The notes below the pieces were generated by a model. That model did no database searches and was not told where the DNA came from. It was given only the letters and a program-made list of their open reading frames with translations. 64,000 bases of DNA, taken from an uncultured Lachnospiraceae bacterium (GTDB lineage Bacteria > Bacillota > Clostridia > Lachnospirales > Lachnospiraceae). How positions within the stretch are numbered: position 1 is the first letter of the stretch; each line of letters starts with the position of its first letter. Positions 19,040 to 27,403 of this stretch are shown one piece after another. The stretch covers positions 1-64,000 of the forward strand of contig CAMUYQ010000009.1 in NCBI GenBank assembly GCA_947165025.1, in the 5' to 3' direction. A program made the translations under genes and the position numbers.

Positions 19040-19111
19040 AGAAAGAAACAAGTCTTTCTAGATTACGAAGTGATAATGTGTTAAGCGTAGTCGGGTGACA
19101 TGGTGTCGCCC
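19040..19111 (+). promoter_or_regulatory. Control region of the ChvE-type transporter operon
   Basis: Three elements precede the binding-protein gene: a perfect inverted repeat AGAAAG-8-CTTTCT (19040-19059), a GATAAT -10-like hexamer (19072-19077), and a leader hairpin GGGTGAC-5-GTCGCCC (19093-19111) ending 12 bases before the ribosome binding site GGGAGGA at 19124. No good -35 accompanies the -10, as expected of a promoter that needs an activator such as the AraC-type regulator encoded upstream. The operator assignment is inference. Confidence 0.4.
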
Positions 19112-19136
19112 GGGAAAATTTAAGGGAGGACAAAAA

Positions 19137-20309
19137 ATGTCTAGAAAAGTATTATCAGTATTACTTGCAACAGCAATGACAGCTTCTCTTCTCGTTGGTT
19201 GTGGTGGTTCAGCAGCTCCCGCAGCAGATGCAGCAGCACCTGCAGCAACAGAAGAAGCAGCACCTGCAGCAACAGAAGAAGCAGCACCTGCAGCAACAGA
19301 AGAAGCAGCACCCGCTTCTGACGAAGGCGCAGGCATGAAGGTTGGTGTAGCAATGCCTACAAAGGATCTTCAGAGATGGAACCAGGATGGTGCCAACATG
19401 GAAGAGCAGCTTAAGGCAGCTGGTTACGAAGTTGACCTTCAGTATGCATCAAACGACGTTCAGACTCAGGTTTCTCAGATCGAGAACATGATCAACGGTG
19501 GATGCAACGTTCTCGTTATCGCTTCTATCGATGGTGAGTCACTTGGTACAGTTCTTGAGACAGCTAAGGCAGCTAACATTCCTGTTATCGCTTATGACCG
19601 TCTTATCATGGGAACAGACGCAGTTTCTTACTACGCAACATTCGATAACTACATGGTAGGTACAAAGCAGGGACAGTATATCATCGATACACTTGACCTC
19701 AACAATGCAGCAGGTCCTTTCACAATGGAAGTTACAACTGGTGATCCCGGTGACAACAATGCTAAGTTCTTCTACAACGGTGCTATGGATCTTCTTAAGC
19801 CCTTCATCGACGAAGGTAAGATCGTAGTTAAGTCCGGTAAGTATGACTTCGATAGCGTTGCTACACAGTCATGGGCAACAGAGAACGCTCAGTCAAGAGC
19901 AGAGAACATCCTTTCATCTTTCTATGCTGATGGAACAGATCTTGATATCTGGCTTTGCTCAAACGACTCAACAGCACTTGGTGTTGAGAACGCACTTGCA
20001 GCTAACTACAAGGGCAAATACCCCATCATCACTGGTCAGGACTGTGACGTTGCAAACGTTAAGAACATGATCGATGGTAAGCAGTCAATGTCAATCTTCA
20101 AGGATACACGTACTCTTGCAGCTCAGGTTGTTAAGATGGTTGGTCAGATCCTTAAGGGCGAGACAGTAGAAGTTAACGATACAGAGACTTACGACAATGG
20201 TAAGGGCGTTGTTCCTTCATACCTTTGCGAGCCTGTATTCGCAGACATCAACAACTACAAAGAGATTCTTCTTGACAGCGGATACTACACAGAGGCAGAC
20301 CTTCAGTAA
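19137..20309 (+). CDS. chvE: ChvE-type multiple-monosaccharide-binding lipoprotein
   Basis: A 390-residue extracytosolic receptor of a sugar ABC importer. The signal peptide has lipobox LVGC with Cys22. A flexible linker of three AAPAATEE repeats ends at about residue 60, and then the binding domain begins (GVAMPTKDLQRWNQDG). The start at 19137 follows GGGAGGA, and an earlier in-frame start at 19095 is rejected. Codon use is strongly biased and unlike its neighbours, as expected of a very abundant protein. A hairpin separates it from the ATPase gene, so the receptor can be made in excess. Confidence 0.88.
   Translation: MSRKVLSVLLATAMTASLLVGCGGSAAPAADAAAPAATEEAAPAATEEAAPAATEEAAPASDEGAGMKVGVAMPTKDLQRWNQDGANMEEQLKAAGYEVDLQYASNDVQTQVSQIENMINGGCNVLVIASIDGESLGTVLETAKAANIPVIAYDRLIMGTDAVSYYATFDNYMVGTKQGQYIIDTLDLNNAAGPFTMEVTTGDPGDNNAKFFYNGAMDLLKPFIDEGKIVVKSGKYDFDSVATQSWATENAQSRAENILSSFYADGTDLDIWLCSNDSTALGVENALAANYKGKYPIITGQDCDVANVKNMIDGKQSMSIFKDTRTLAAQVVKMVGQILKGETVEVNDTETYDNGKGVVPSYLCEPVFADINNYKEILLDSGYYTEADLQ
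19233..19304 (+). repeat. Three tandem 24-bp repeats encoding the Ala/Pro/Glu linker
   Basis: Three identical 24-base units (19233-19256, 19257-19280, 19281-19304) encode AAPAATEE, followed by a partial fourth. The units are exact even at third codon positions, so the array is young or kept uniform and copy number may vary between strains. Confidence 0.9.
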
Positions 20310-20340
20310 TAATCGCTTAAAGAGCAATCTAGGTTAATAG

Positions 20341-20364
20341 ACAGGCGGGCAAAGACCCGCCTGT
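20341..20364 (+). promoter_or_regulatory. Intercistronic hairpin between binding protein and ATPase
   Basis: ACAGGCGGG and CCCGCCTGT form a perfect nine-base stem with a six-base loop, followed only by TTGTTA. The short T run suggests partial termination or mRNA-end protection, the usual way an importer operon makes much more receptor than ATPase and permease. Confidence 0.65.
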
Positions 20365-20410
20365 TTGTTAAGTAAGGTATCATAATAATGGGTTTTAGGA
20401 GGGATACATT

Positions 20411-21952
20411 TTGGCTAAAGTTATTCTTGAAATGAAAAATATAACCAAAACCTTCCCCGGCGTAAAGGCACTTGATAACGTAAATTTACAGGTAGAGGAA
20501 GGAGAGATCCATGCACTTGTCGGAGAGAACGGTGCAGGGAAATCGACCCTTATGAATGTTCTGAGTGGCATTTATCCGTTTGGAACATACGAAGGGGATA
20601 TCATTTACAACGGTGAAGTTTGTAAATTCAACAAGATAAAAGATTCCGAAGAAAAAGGAATAGTTATCATACATCAGGAGCTGGCACTTATTCCTTATAT
20701 GTCGATAGGTGAGAATATGTTCCTCGGCAATGAGAGAGGAAAAGCGGCAGCGATCGACTGGAATGAGACATACGGTGAAGCCGACAAGTACCTGAAGATG
20801 GTCGGACTTGCCGACAGTTCCAGAACACTTGTCAAGGAACTCGGAACAGGTAAGCAGCAGCTTGTAGAGATCGCAAAGGCTCTTGCAAAGCATGCAAAGC
20901 TTCTTATCCTTGATGAGCCCACATCATCTCTTAACGAGAAGGATTCAAAAGCGCTTCTTGATCTTCTTCTCAAGTTCAAAAAAGAGAACGGGTTAACATC
21001 GATAATCATATCTCATAAGCTTAACGAGGTTTCATACGTTGCCGACAAGATCACGGTAGTACGTGACGGTTCTACGATCGAGACACTCGATAAGGCTACA
21101 ACGGAGATTTCAGAAGATAGAATCATAAAGGGTATGGTAGGCCGTGAGATCACGGACCGTTTCCCGAAGAGACACGATGTACAGATCGGTGACATCAATC
21201 TCGAAGTTAAGGACTGGTGCGTATATCATCCTCTCTATCCCGAAAAGAAGGTCGTTGACAATGTATCGTTCAACGTACGTAAGGGCGAGGTTGTAGGTAT
21301 ATATGGTCTGATGGGAGCCGGCCGTACAGAGCTTGCCATGAGTATATTCGGAAAATCATACGGTACAGGTATTACCGGTACGATGACACTTAACGGCAAG
21401 GAGATCAACCTCAAGAACGTTAAGGAAGCCATCAAGAACAAGATCGCATATGTTACCGAGGATCGTAAAGGTAACGGACTCGTGCTCAACAATCCGATCA
21501 AGATCAACACGACACTTGCAAATCTTGATGCTGTCAGTGAGAGAAGCATCATAGATAAGGATAAAGAGTATCAGGTAGCTGTTGAATATAAGGACAAGCT
21601 TAAGACAAAGACGCCTTCTGTTGAACAGAACGTAGGTAATCTGTCGGGTGGTAACCAGCAGAAAGTGCTCCTTGCAAAATGGATGTTTGCAGAGCCCGAT
21701 GTGCTGCTCCTTGACGAGCCTACACGTGGTATCGATGTCGGTGCAAAGTACGAGATCTACTGTATCATCAATGATCTTGTAAAGGCCGGCAAGTCAGTAG
21801 TCATGATCTCTTCAGAGCTTCCCGAGACTATCGGTATGAGTGACAGGATATATGTCATGAATGAAGGAAAGTTTGTCGGAGAGCTTAAGCAGGAAGACGC
21901 AAGTCAGGAATCTATCATGGCATGCATCATGAGATCGGGAAGGGGTGAGTAA
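20411..21952 (+). CDS. mmsA: Sugar ABC importer ATPase, duplicated nucleotide-binding domains
   Basis: A 513-residue cytosolic ATPase of the XylG/MglA/GguA type with two ATPase halves. The first has Walker [10 protein letters not shown] (38-46) and [11 protein letters not shown]. The second has the family's degenerate GLMGAGRTE loop, LSGGNQQKV signature, and [13 protein letters not shown]. Start is TTG at 20411, supported by AGGAGGG at 20397-20403. It powers uptake with the two permeases that follow. The ChvE-GguAB (multiple monosaccharide) identity rests on the whole operon; xylose- or galactose-type specificity is also possible. Confidence 0.9.
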   Translation: MAKVILEMKNITKTFPGVKALDNVNLQVEEGEIHALVGENGAGKSTLMNVLSGIYPFGTYEGDIIYNGEVCKFNKIKDSEEKGIVIIHQELALIPYMSIGENMFLGNERGKAAAIDWNETYGEADKYLKMVGLADSSRTLVKELGTGKQQLVEIAKALAKHAKLLILDEPTSSLNEKDSKALLDLLLKFKKENGLTSIIISHKLNEVSYVADKITVVRDGSTIETLDKATTEISEDRIIKGMVGREITDRFPKRHDVQIGDINLEVKDWCVYHPLYPEKKVVDNVSFNVRKGEVVGIYGLMGAGRTELAMSIFGKSYGTGITGTMTLNGKEINLKNVKEAIKNKIAYVTEDRKGNGLVLNNPIKINTTLANLDAVSERSIIDKDKEYQVAVEYKDKLKTKTPSVEQNVGNLSGGNQQKVLLAKWMFAEPDVLLLDEPTRGIDVGAKYEIYCIINDLVKAGKSVVMISSELPETIGMSDRIYVMNEGKFVGELKQEDASQESIMACIMRSGRGE

Positions 21953-21954
21953 CG

Positions 21955-23136
21955 ATGGCAACAACTAATTTTTCTGCAGTGATAAAAAAATATGCAATGG
22001 CGATCGTACTTGTCCTGGTTATCATCCTGTTCTATTTCCTGACAAATAAGGCGATCCTTTTGCCTCAGAACGTTAACAATCTTCTTTCACAGAACGCATA
22101 CGTTTTTGTTCTTGCAACAGGTATGCTTCTCTGCATACTGACCGGTGGTAACATCGACCTTGCAGTCGGTTCGGTTGTCTGCTTTGTCGGTGCAATCGGT
22201 GGTGTTGTTCTTGATAAGAACATGAACTTTATCGTTGCTTTTGCGATAATGATGCTCATCGGTCTTGCGATCGGTATGTGGCAGGGATTCTGGATAGCGT
22301 TTGTTAATGTACCTCCGTTCATTGCAACTCTTGCAGGTATGTACGCATTCAGAGGTCTTTCAAATGTAGTTCTCGGTGGACAGGCACTTAACCTTTCCAA
22401 GAAGGACGGATTCCTTAATACGTTCGGTGGTGGAGCAAACTGCTACATTCCCGGACCTACAATGTCGATCGCTGGCACAGAGCTTAATATCATATGTATG
22501 ATAGCCGGTATAGCCGGAGTTGTGATCTTCCTTGCAATGACGATCAGAGGACGTATCAATACGAAGAAGCGTGGCTATGAGACAGCACCTCTTGCAGGAG
22601 CTGTTGTAAAGATGGTGATCATCTCAGCCGTTGTTCTCTATCTCACATTTAAGCTTTCGGCATACCAGGGAATCCCTACATCACTTATCTGGGTTCTCGT
22701 TGTTGTAATAGCATTCGGTTATGTTACACAGAAGACCACTATCGGTCGTGACCTGTACGCTGTCGGCGGTAACAAGAAGGCTGCACAGCTTTCGGGTGTC
22801 AATATCAAGAAAGTTTACTTCTTTGCATATTCATTCATGGGACTTCTGTCAGGTCTTGCAGGAACTCTTACTATCGCAAGAGCTGCTTCCGCCCAGCCTA
22901 CATACGGCCAGGGTTATGAAATGGATGCCATCGGTGCTTGTTTCATCGGTGGAGCATCAGCATACGGCGGTATCGGTACTGTTCCCGGAGTTATCATCGG
23001 TGCCCTTCTTATGGGTGTCATCAACCAGGGTATGTCGATATGCGGCGTTGACGCTAACCTTCAGAAGGTCGTCAAGGGTCTGGTCCTTCTCGGAGCTGTC
23101 ATCTTTGACGTAGTGTCCAAGAAAGAAAAAAAATAA
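21955..23136 (+). CDS. mmsB: Sugar ABC importer permease 1
   Basis: A 393-residue polytopic permease of the ribose/xylose branch. The N-terminal half has LSQNAYVFVLATGMLL and GGNIDLAVGSVVCF. The C-terminal half has TTIGRDLYAVGGNKKAAQLSG, the loop that contacts the ATPase, and FIGGASAYGGIGTVPGVIIGA. It begins 2 bases after the ATPase stop. A second, diverged permease follows, so the membrane channel may be a heterodimer. Confidence 0.88.
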   Translation: MATTNFSAVIKKYAMAIVLVLVIILFYFLTNKAILLPQNVNNLLSQNAYVFVLATGMLLCILTGGNIDLAVGSVVCFVGAIGGVVLDKNMNFIVAFAIMMLIGLAIGMWQGFWIAFVNVPPFIATLAGMYAFRGLSNVVLGGQALNLSKKDGFLNTFGGGANCYIPGPTMSIAGTELNIICMIAGIAGVVIFLAMTIRGRINTKKRGYETAPLAGAVVKMVIISAVVLYLTFKLSAYQGIPTSLIWVLVVVIAFGYVTQKTTIGRDLYAVGGNKKAAQLSGVNIKKVYFFAYSFMGLLSGLAGTLTIARAASAQPTYGQGYEMDAIGACFIGGASAYGGIGTVPGVIIGALLMGVINQGMSICGVDANLQKVVKGLVLLGAVIFDVVSKKEKK

Positions 23137-23154
23137 CACAGAAAGGATATAGAA

Positions 23155-24405
23155 ATGGAAAAAGTAGGTAAGATATTTAAAGAACATACTATGCAGATCA
23201 TTCTGTTCCTCGTTGTTATTTTTTTCGCGATCACAACAAAAGGACAGATCCTTTCTGCAATGAATTTCGAAGCTCTTATCACACAGAACGCCTATGTATT
23301 CATTCTTGCAACAGGTATGTTCATGTGTATGCTCATCAAAGGTAACATCGACCTTTCGGTCGGAGCAACGGTCTGCCTCATTGATGCGATCGGTGCTTAT
23401 ATGATGATCAATATGGGTATTTCGGTTCCCGTGGCAATGATCTCCATGGTAGTTATCGGATGCCTTATCGGTGCGGTTCTAGGATGGCTTATAGCTTATC
23501 TTAACATCCCACCCTGGATCGCAACGCTTGGCGGATTCCTCGCATTCAGAGGACTCGGAACAAAGATAGTTGCAACGGCATCATCGACATCATCGATCTC
23601 AGTCAATGACATAAAAGGATTCACAAACCTGTTCATCAGCCACGTTCCGAAGGAGTACTGTCTCTGGATCGGTATCGTATGCTGTGCTCTCTTTGTTATC
23701 CTTCAGGTAAGGGCAAGAGCAACAAAGATCAAAAAAGGTTATGAGGCAGAGTCAAAGGGTTCTCTTATTACAAGATGTGTGATCATATGTCTGATCATTA
23801 TGCTGTTTGCCATTAAGTATGCCGGCGGTATCATAGATGTTAAGAGCTTTTCGGATGCAACAGGTTTTGCAGGATTCTTTGTTGGCAAGAAGGGCATAGG
23901 TGCCATTCTTCTTGCAAAGCAGACATCACTCGGTCTTCCTGCGGTTCTGATCTGGGTTGCGGTTGTTCTGCTCATTTATGATTTTATAGCAAGTAAGACT
24001 GTTCTCGGCCGTTACTTCTACGCAATGGGCGGTAACATGGAAGCAACAAGACTGTCGGGTATCGACACAAAGCTTGTTCTCTTCTTCGCTTACCTTAACA
24101 TGCAGTTCCTGTCGGTCATCGCGGGCTGGGCAAGCCTTGCAAAGCTTTCGACAGCAAACGCTTTCATCGGTCAGAACTATGAGCTTGATGCCATCTCGGC
24201 ATGTATCGTCGGTGGTGTCAGTGCATACGGTGGATCCGGTAGCGTATTCGGAATGGTTGTCGGTGCTGCACTTATCGGTGTCATCAACCTCGGTATGTCG
24301 ATCATGAGTATCGATCCCAACTGGCAGAAGGTCATCAAGGGTGTCGTTCTTCTGGCAGCGGTCGTATTCGAGATCGTAAACAACAGGCCCAAGACAAAAG
24401 CCTGA
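23155..24405 (+). CDS. mmsB: Sugar ABC importer permease 2 (paralogue)
   Basis: A 416-residue polytopic protein aligned with the preceding permease along its length: ITQNAYVFILATGMFM, KGNIDLSVGATVCL, TVLGRYFYAMGGNMEATRLSG, and IVGGVSAYGGSGSVFG. It differs most in the central loop (about residues 130-215) and ends VVFEIVNNRP. AGAAAGG precedes its ATG. Ribose-type importers usually use a homodimer; two permeases in one operon suggest a heterodimer or alternative channels. Confidence 0.88.
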   Translation: MEKVGKIFKEHTMQIILFLVVIFFAITTKGQILSAMNFEALITQNAYVFILATGMFMCMLIKGNIDLSVGATVCLIDAIGAYMMINMGISVPVAMISMVVIGCLIGAVLGWLIAYLNIPPWIATLGGFLAFRGLGTKIVATASSTSSISVNDIKGFTNLFISHVPKEYCLWIGIVCCALFVILQVRARATKIKKGYEAESKGSLITRCVIICLIIMLFAIKYAGGIIDVKSFSDATGFAGFFVGKKGIGAILLAKQTSLGLPAVLIWVAVVLLIYDFIASKTVLGRYFYAMGGNMEATRLSGIDTKLVLFFAYLNMQFLSVIAGWASLAKLSTANAFIGQNYELDAISACIVGGVSAYGGSGSVFGMVVGAALIGVINLGMSIMSIDPNWQKVIKGVVLLAAVVFEIVNNRPKTKA

Positions 24406-24441
24406 GAGATAAGCCCTTAATAAATCCATTATTATAAAGGG

Positions 24442-24484
24442 GAACCCTCCATTTCGCGCAAGCGGGATCGGGGGGTTCTTTTTA
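24442..24484 (+). terminator. Terminator of the sugar importer operon
   Basis: GAACCCTCC (24442-24450) pairs with GGGGGGTTC (24470-24478), with one G-T pair, followed by a run of T to 24483. The loop itself can form a small GCGC-containing stem. Confidence 0.8.
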
Positions 24485-24490
24485 TGTCAG

Positions 24491-24532
24491 GATCGCAAAG
24501 CGATCGCGACAGGCGGAGCGCCGCTTGAGCGG
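24491..24532. repeat. Cluster of three short GC-rich palindromes before uvrC
   Basis: GATCGC-AAA-GCGATC (24491-24505), GGCG-GAG-CGCC (24512-24522) and CCGCT-TG-AGCGG (24521-24532) stand in a row between a terminator and uvrC. The last contains the putative -35 of uvrC. Possible roles are a repressor operator, a REP-like intergenic repeat, or a transcript structure; the sequence alone does not decide. Confidence 0.5.
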
Positions 24533-24553
24533 GGACGGTAACTGATGTATCAT
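24525..24553 (+). promoter_or_regulatory. Promoter of uvrC, placed for a leaderless transcript
   Basis: TTGAGC (24525-24530) and TATCAT (24548-24553) have a 17-base spacer. Only seven bases separate the -10 from the ATG at 24561, so transcription would start at or within a base of the start codon. This fits the absence of a ribosome binding site before uvrC. Confidence 0.6.
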
Positions 24554-24560
24554 ATTGGAT

Positions 24561-26420
24561 ATGGAAAAAGGAGTCTTCAATATCGAGGAAGAACTGAATA
24601 AGCTGCCCAAGCGTCCCGGAGTGTATATCATGCACGACAGTGACGACACGATAATATATGTCGGCAAAGCCGTGGTGCTCAGAAACCGAGTCAGATCGTA
24701 TTTCAGGGAGAGTACGAAGAAGACCGCCAAGATAGAGCAGATGGTAAAGCATATCGCGTGGTTTGAATATGTCGTTACCGATTCCGAACTGGAGGCACTC
24801 GTTCTCGAGAATAATCTCATCAAAGAAAATCAGCCGAAATACAACACAATGCTCAAGGATGACAAAACGTATCCTTACATTAAGGTTACTGTTGCGGATG
24901 ATTTTCCGAGGATCGTGGTTAGTCGTAAAGTCATAAAGGACAATGCCCGCTACTTCGGCCCGTTCACTTCGGCGGAAGCAATCAGGGAGACTGCGGATCT
25001 TCTCAGGAAGGCTTACAGGATAAGAAACTGCAGGCTTACTATCGGTGAAAACGAGAAAGGAACGAACGAAAGGAAATGTCTGTATTATCATATGGGCCAG
25101 TGCGATGCACCTTGTGACGGGATGATATCAAAGGATGCATATAGGGAAAACGTTTCGAAGGTTCTTGATTTTCTGTCGGGTGATCACAGGCAGGTGATAA
25201 ACGATCTGACACGGAAGATGAATGAGGCATCGGATGAGCTTCAGTATGAGAAAGCGATGGAGTACCGCGATCTCATAACGAGTGTCAGAAAGGTTTCGGA
25301 AAAACAGAAGATCACGGATACCGGAAATGAAAACAGGGACGTGATCGCATTCGTACGTGACGAGGAATCGGTTATTGTCCAGATGTTCTTTGTAAGAGAC
25401 GGAAAGATAGTCGGCAGGGAGCATTATTACATGAAGCATACGGCGGATGAGACCGAGGAGGATATCCTGTCCGCATTCATGATGCAGTTTTATACGGGTG
25501 CTGCATTTATACCGAAAGAGATACTGCTTCCGATACTTCCTGCGCAGGCTGATCTTATCACCGAGTGGATGACTTCCCAGAAAGGTTCAAAGGTTGAACT
25601 TGTCGTCCCGCAGAAAGGGACGAAGGAAAAACTTGTAAACCTTGCCCGGGAGAATGCGCAGATAAAGCTTAACCAGGATATTGAAAAGCTGAAGAAAAAC
25701 AGGGAAAGAACGATGGGTGCCGTATCCCAGATCGCTCAGCTTCTTGATCTTCCCGATATAAGAAGGATGGAGGCTTATGACATATCAAATATAAGCGGTT
25801 TTGAATCGGTCGGATCCATGGTCGTTTATGAAGACGGAAAACCGAAACCGAATGAATACAGAAAATTTAAGATCAGATCGGTGGAAGGCCCCAATGATTA
25901 TGCAAGCATGGAAGAGGTTCTCACAAGACGTTTTGAGCATGGGATATATGAAAAGGAAACCGGTGAAGCCGCGCCGCGATTTTCGAAGTTCCCGGATCTG
26001 ATCCTCATGGACGGAGGACGTGGACAGGTAAATATCTGTGAGGAGGTTCTTGATAAGCTCGGTCTTGATATACCCGTGTGCGGGATGGTCAAGGATGACA
26101 ACCACAGGACAAGAGGACTGTATTACAACAATAAGGAGCTGCCGATCTCGCGCTCATCTGAAGGATTTCACCTGATCACGAGGATTCAGGATGAGGCTCA
26201 CAGGTTTGCGATAACCTTCCACAGAAAGCTCAGGAGTAGGGAGCAGGTCCATTCAATTCTGGATGATATTCCGGGCATCGGGCCGAAGCGCAGAAGGGCA
26301 CTTATGAAAAACTTTGAATCGCTTGAAGACATTAAGAAAGCGACGGAAGAGGAACTGCAGAAAGTGGAAGGGTTCAATGCATCTTCGGCAAAAAGCGTGT
26401 ATGACTTTTTCCATAATTGA
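24561..26420 (+). CDS. uvrC: UvrABC system protein C (excinuclease)
   Basis: A 619-residue nuclease that makes the two incisions in nucleotide-excision repair. The N-terminal GIY-YIG domain has RPGVYIMHDSDD and IIYVGKA. A UVR motif (NEASDELQYEKAMEYRDLI) lies mid-protein, then the RNase H-like C nuclease (MEAYDISNISG, VEGPNDYASMEEVL), and a C-terminal helix-hairpin-helix pair (IPGIGPKRRRALMKNF). I chose ATG 24561 over TTG 24555: the promoter at 24525-24553 would start transcription at about 24560. No Shine-Dalgarno precedes either codon. Confidence 0.95.
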   Translation: MEKGVFNIEEELNKLPKRPGVYIMHDSDDTIIYVGKAVVLRNRVRSYFRESTKKTAKIEQMVKHIAWFEYVVTDSELEALVLENNLIKENQPKYNTMLKDDKTYPYIKVTVADDFPRIVVSRKVIKDNARYFGPFTSAEAIRETADLLRKAYRIRNCRLTIGENEKGTNERKCLYYHMGQCDAPCDGMISKDAYRENVSKVLDFLSGDHRQVINDLTRKMNEASDELQYEKAMEYRDLITSVRKVSEKQKITDTGNENRDVIAFVRDEESVIVQMFFVRDGKIVGREHYYMKHTADETEEDILSAFMMQFYTGAAFIPKEILLPILPAQADLITEWMTSQKGSKVELVVPQKGTKEKLVNLARENAQIKLNQDIEKLKKNRERTMGAVSQIAQLLDLPDIRRMEAYDISNISGFESVGSMVVYEDGKPKPNEYRKFKIRSVEGPNDYASMEEVLTRRFEHGIYEKETGEAAPRFSKFPDLILMDGGRGQVNICEEVLDKLGLDIPVCGMVKDDNHRTRGLYYNNKELPISRSSEGFHLITRIQDEAHRFAITFHRKLRSREQVHSILDDIPGIGPKRRRALMKNFESLEDIKKATEEELQKVEGFNASSAKSVYDFFHN

Positions 26421-26425
26421 GTTTA

Positions 26426-26434
26426 TGCTATACT
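26426..26434 (+). promoter_or_regulatory. Extended -10 before hprK
   Basis: TGCTATACT is a TGN-extended -10 located 32 bases before the hprK start; no clear -35 accompanies it. GGAGG precedes the ATG. It would drive the hprK to HPr-like cluster. Confidence 0.5.
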
Positions 26435-26465
26435 TACTTAAAATGTATTTACAACGGAGGTTGCT

Positions 26466-27401
26466 ATGGGATCGGTATCTGTTAGTGAATTGATCGAAAA
26501 AATGAAGCTTGTCAATCTGACGCCGGAGATCGATGTGGAGAACATCAGGATCACACAGCCCGACATCAATCGTCCCGCTCTTCAGATGGCGGGATTTCTG
26601 GAGCACTTTGAGACAGCCAGAGTCCAGATCATAGGTTTTGTTGAATACACATATATGGAAAAGCTCGGTCCCAAGATCAAGAAAGAAAGATACGGACACA
26701 TTCTGTGCGATGATACACCGTGCTATGTTTTCTGCCGTGATCTTCAGCCGGACGATCTGTTCCTTCAGATCGCAAGGGCACATAACGTTGCCGTGCTCAT
26801 GTCGCATAAGAGCACGTCAAACCTTATGGCGGAAATAATCAGATGGCTCAATGTCAAGCTTGCGCCCTGCATTTCCGTTCACGGAGTTCTCGTTGATGTT
26901 TACGGTGAAGGTGTTCTGATCACCGGTGAAAGCGGTATCGGAAAATCAGAGGCCGCACTTGAACTTGTAAAAAGAGGACACCGGCTTGTCAGCGATGACG
27001 TTGTTGAGATCAGAAAGGTCAGTGACGATACGCTTATTGGAACAGCTCCGGATATAACAAGACATCTTATCGAACTTCGCGGTATCGGTATAGTGGATGT
27101 TAAGATGCTGTTCGGTGTTTCATCCGTAAGAGAAACGCAGAGCATCGACCTTGTTATCAGACTCGAGGAGTGGGACAGGGACAAGGATTACGACAGGATC
27201 GGACTCGAAGAGGAATACACGGAGTATCTCGGAAACAAAGTCGTATGCCACAGCATTCCGATCAGGCCCGGAAGAAATCTGGCCATCATATGTGAATCCG
27301 CGGCCGTCAACTTCAGACAGAAGAAGATGGGATACAATGCCGCACAGGAACTGTATTCAAGATTCCAGAATTCACTGAAGACAAGAGAAGAAGAGGAATA
27401 G
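26466..27401 (+). CDS. hprK: HPr kinase/phosphorylase
   Basis: A 311-residue bifunctional enzyme that phosphorylates Ser46 of HPr or Crh with ATP and removes the phosphate again, setting carbon catabolite control. The P-loop GESGIGKS lies at 154-161, and the HprK signature LIELRGIGIVDVK at 201-213. Length is normal. It heads a tight cluster (ROK kinase, murB, rapZ, whiA, HPr-like). The likely protein substrate is encoded at the end of this cluster. Confidence 0.96.
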   Translation: MGSVSVSELIEKMKLVNLTPEIDVENIRITQPDINRPALQMAGFLEHFETARVQIIGFVEYTYMEKLGPKIKKERYGHILCDDTPCYVFCRDLQPDDLFLQIARAHNVAVLMSHKSTSNLMAEIIRWLNVKLAPCISVHGVLVDVYGEGVLITGESGIGKSEAALELVKRGHRLVSDDVVEIRKVSDDTLIGTAPDITRHLIELRGIGIVDVKMLFGVSSVRETQSIDLVIRLEEWDRDKDYDRIGLEEEYTEYLGNKVVCHSIPIRPGRNLAIICESAAVNFRQKKMGYNAAQELYSRFQNSLKTREEEE

Positions 27402-27403
27402 AG

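Noticed and set aside
19095-19136. Earlier in-frame start for the ChvE-type protein
   Set aside because: It would put the leader hairpin and the GGGAGGA site in coding sequence and spoil the signal peptide.
20341-20364. Full terminator after the ChvE-type gene
   Set aside because: The T run is short and broken, and the ATPase gene has no separate promoter; partial termination fits better.
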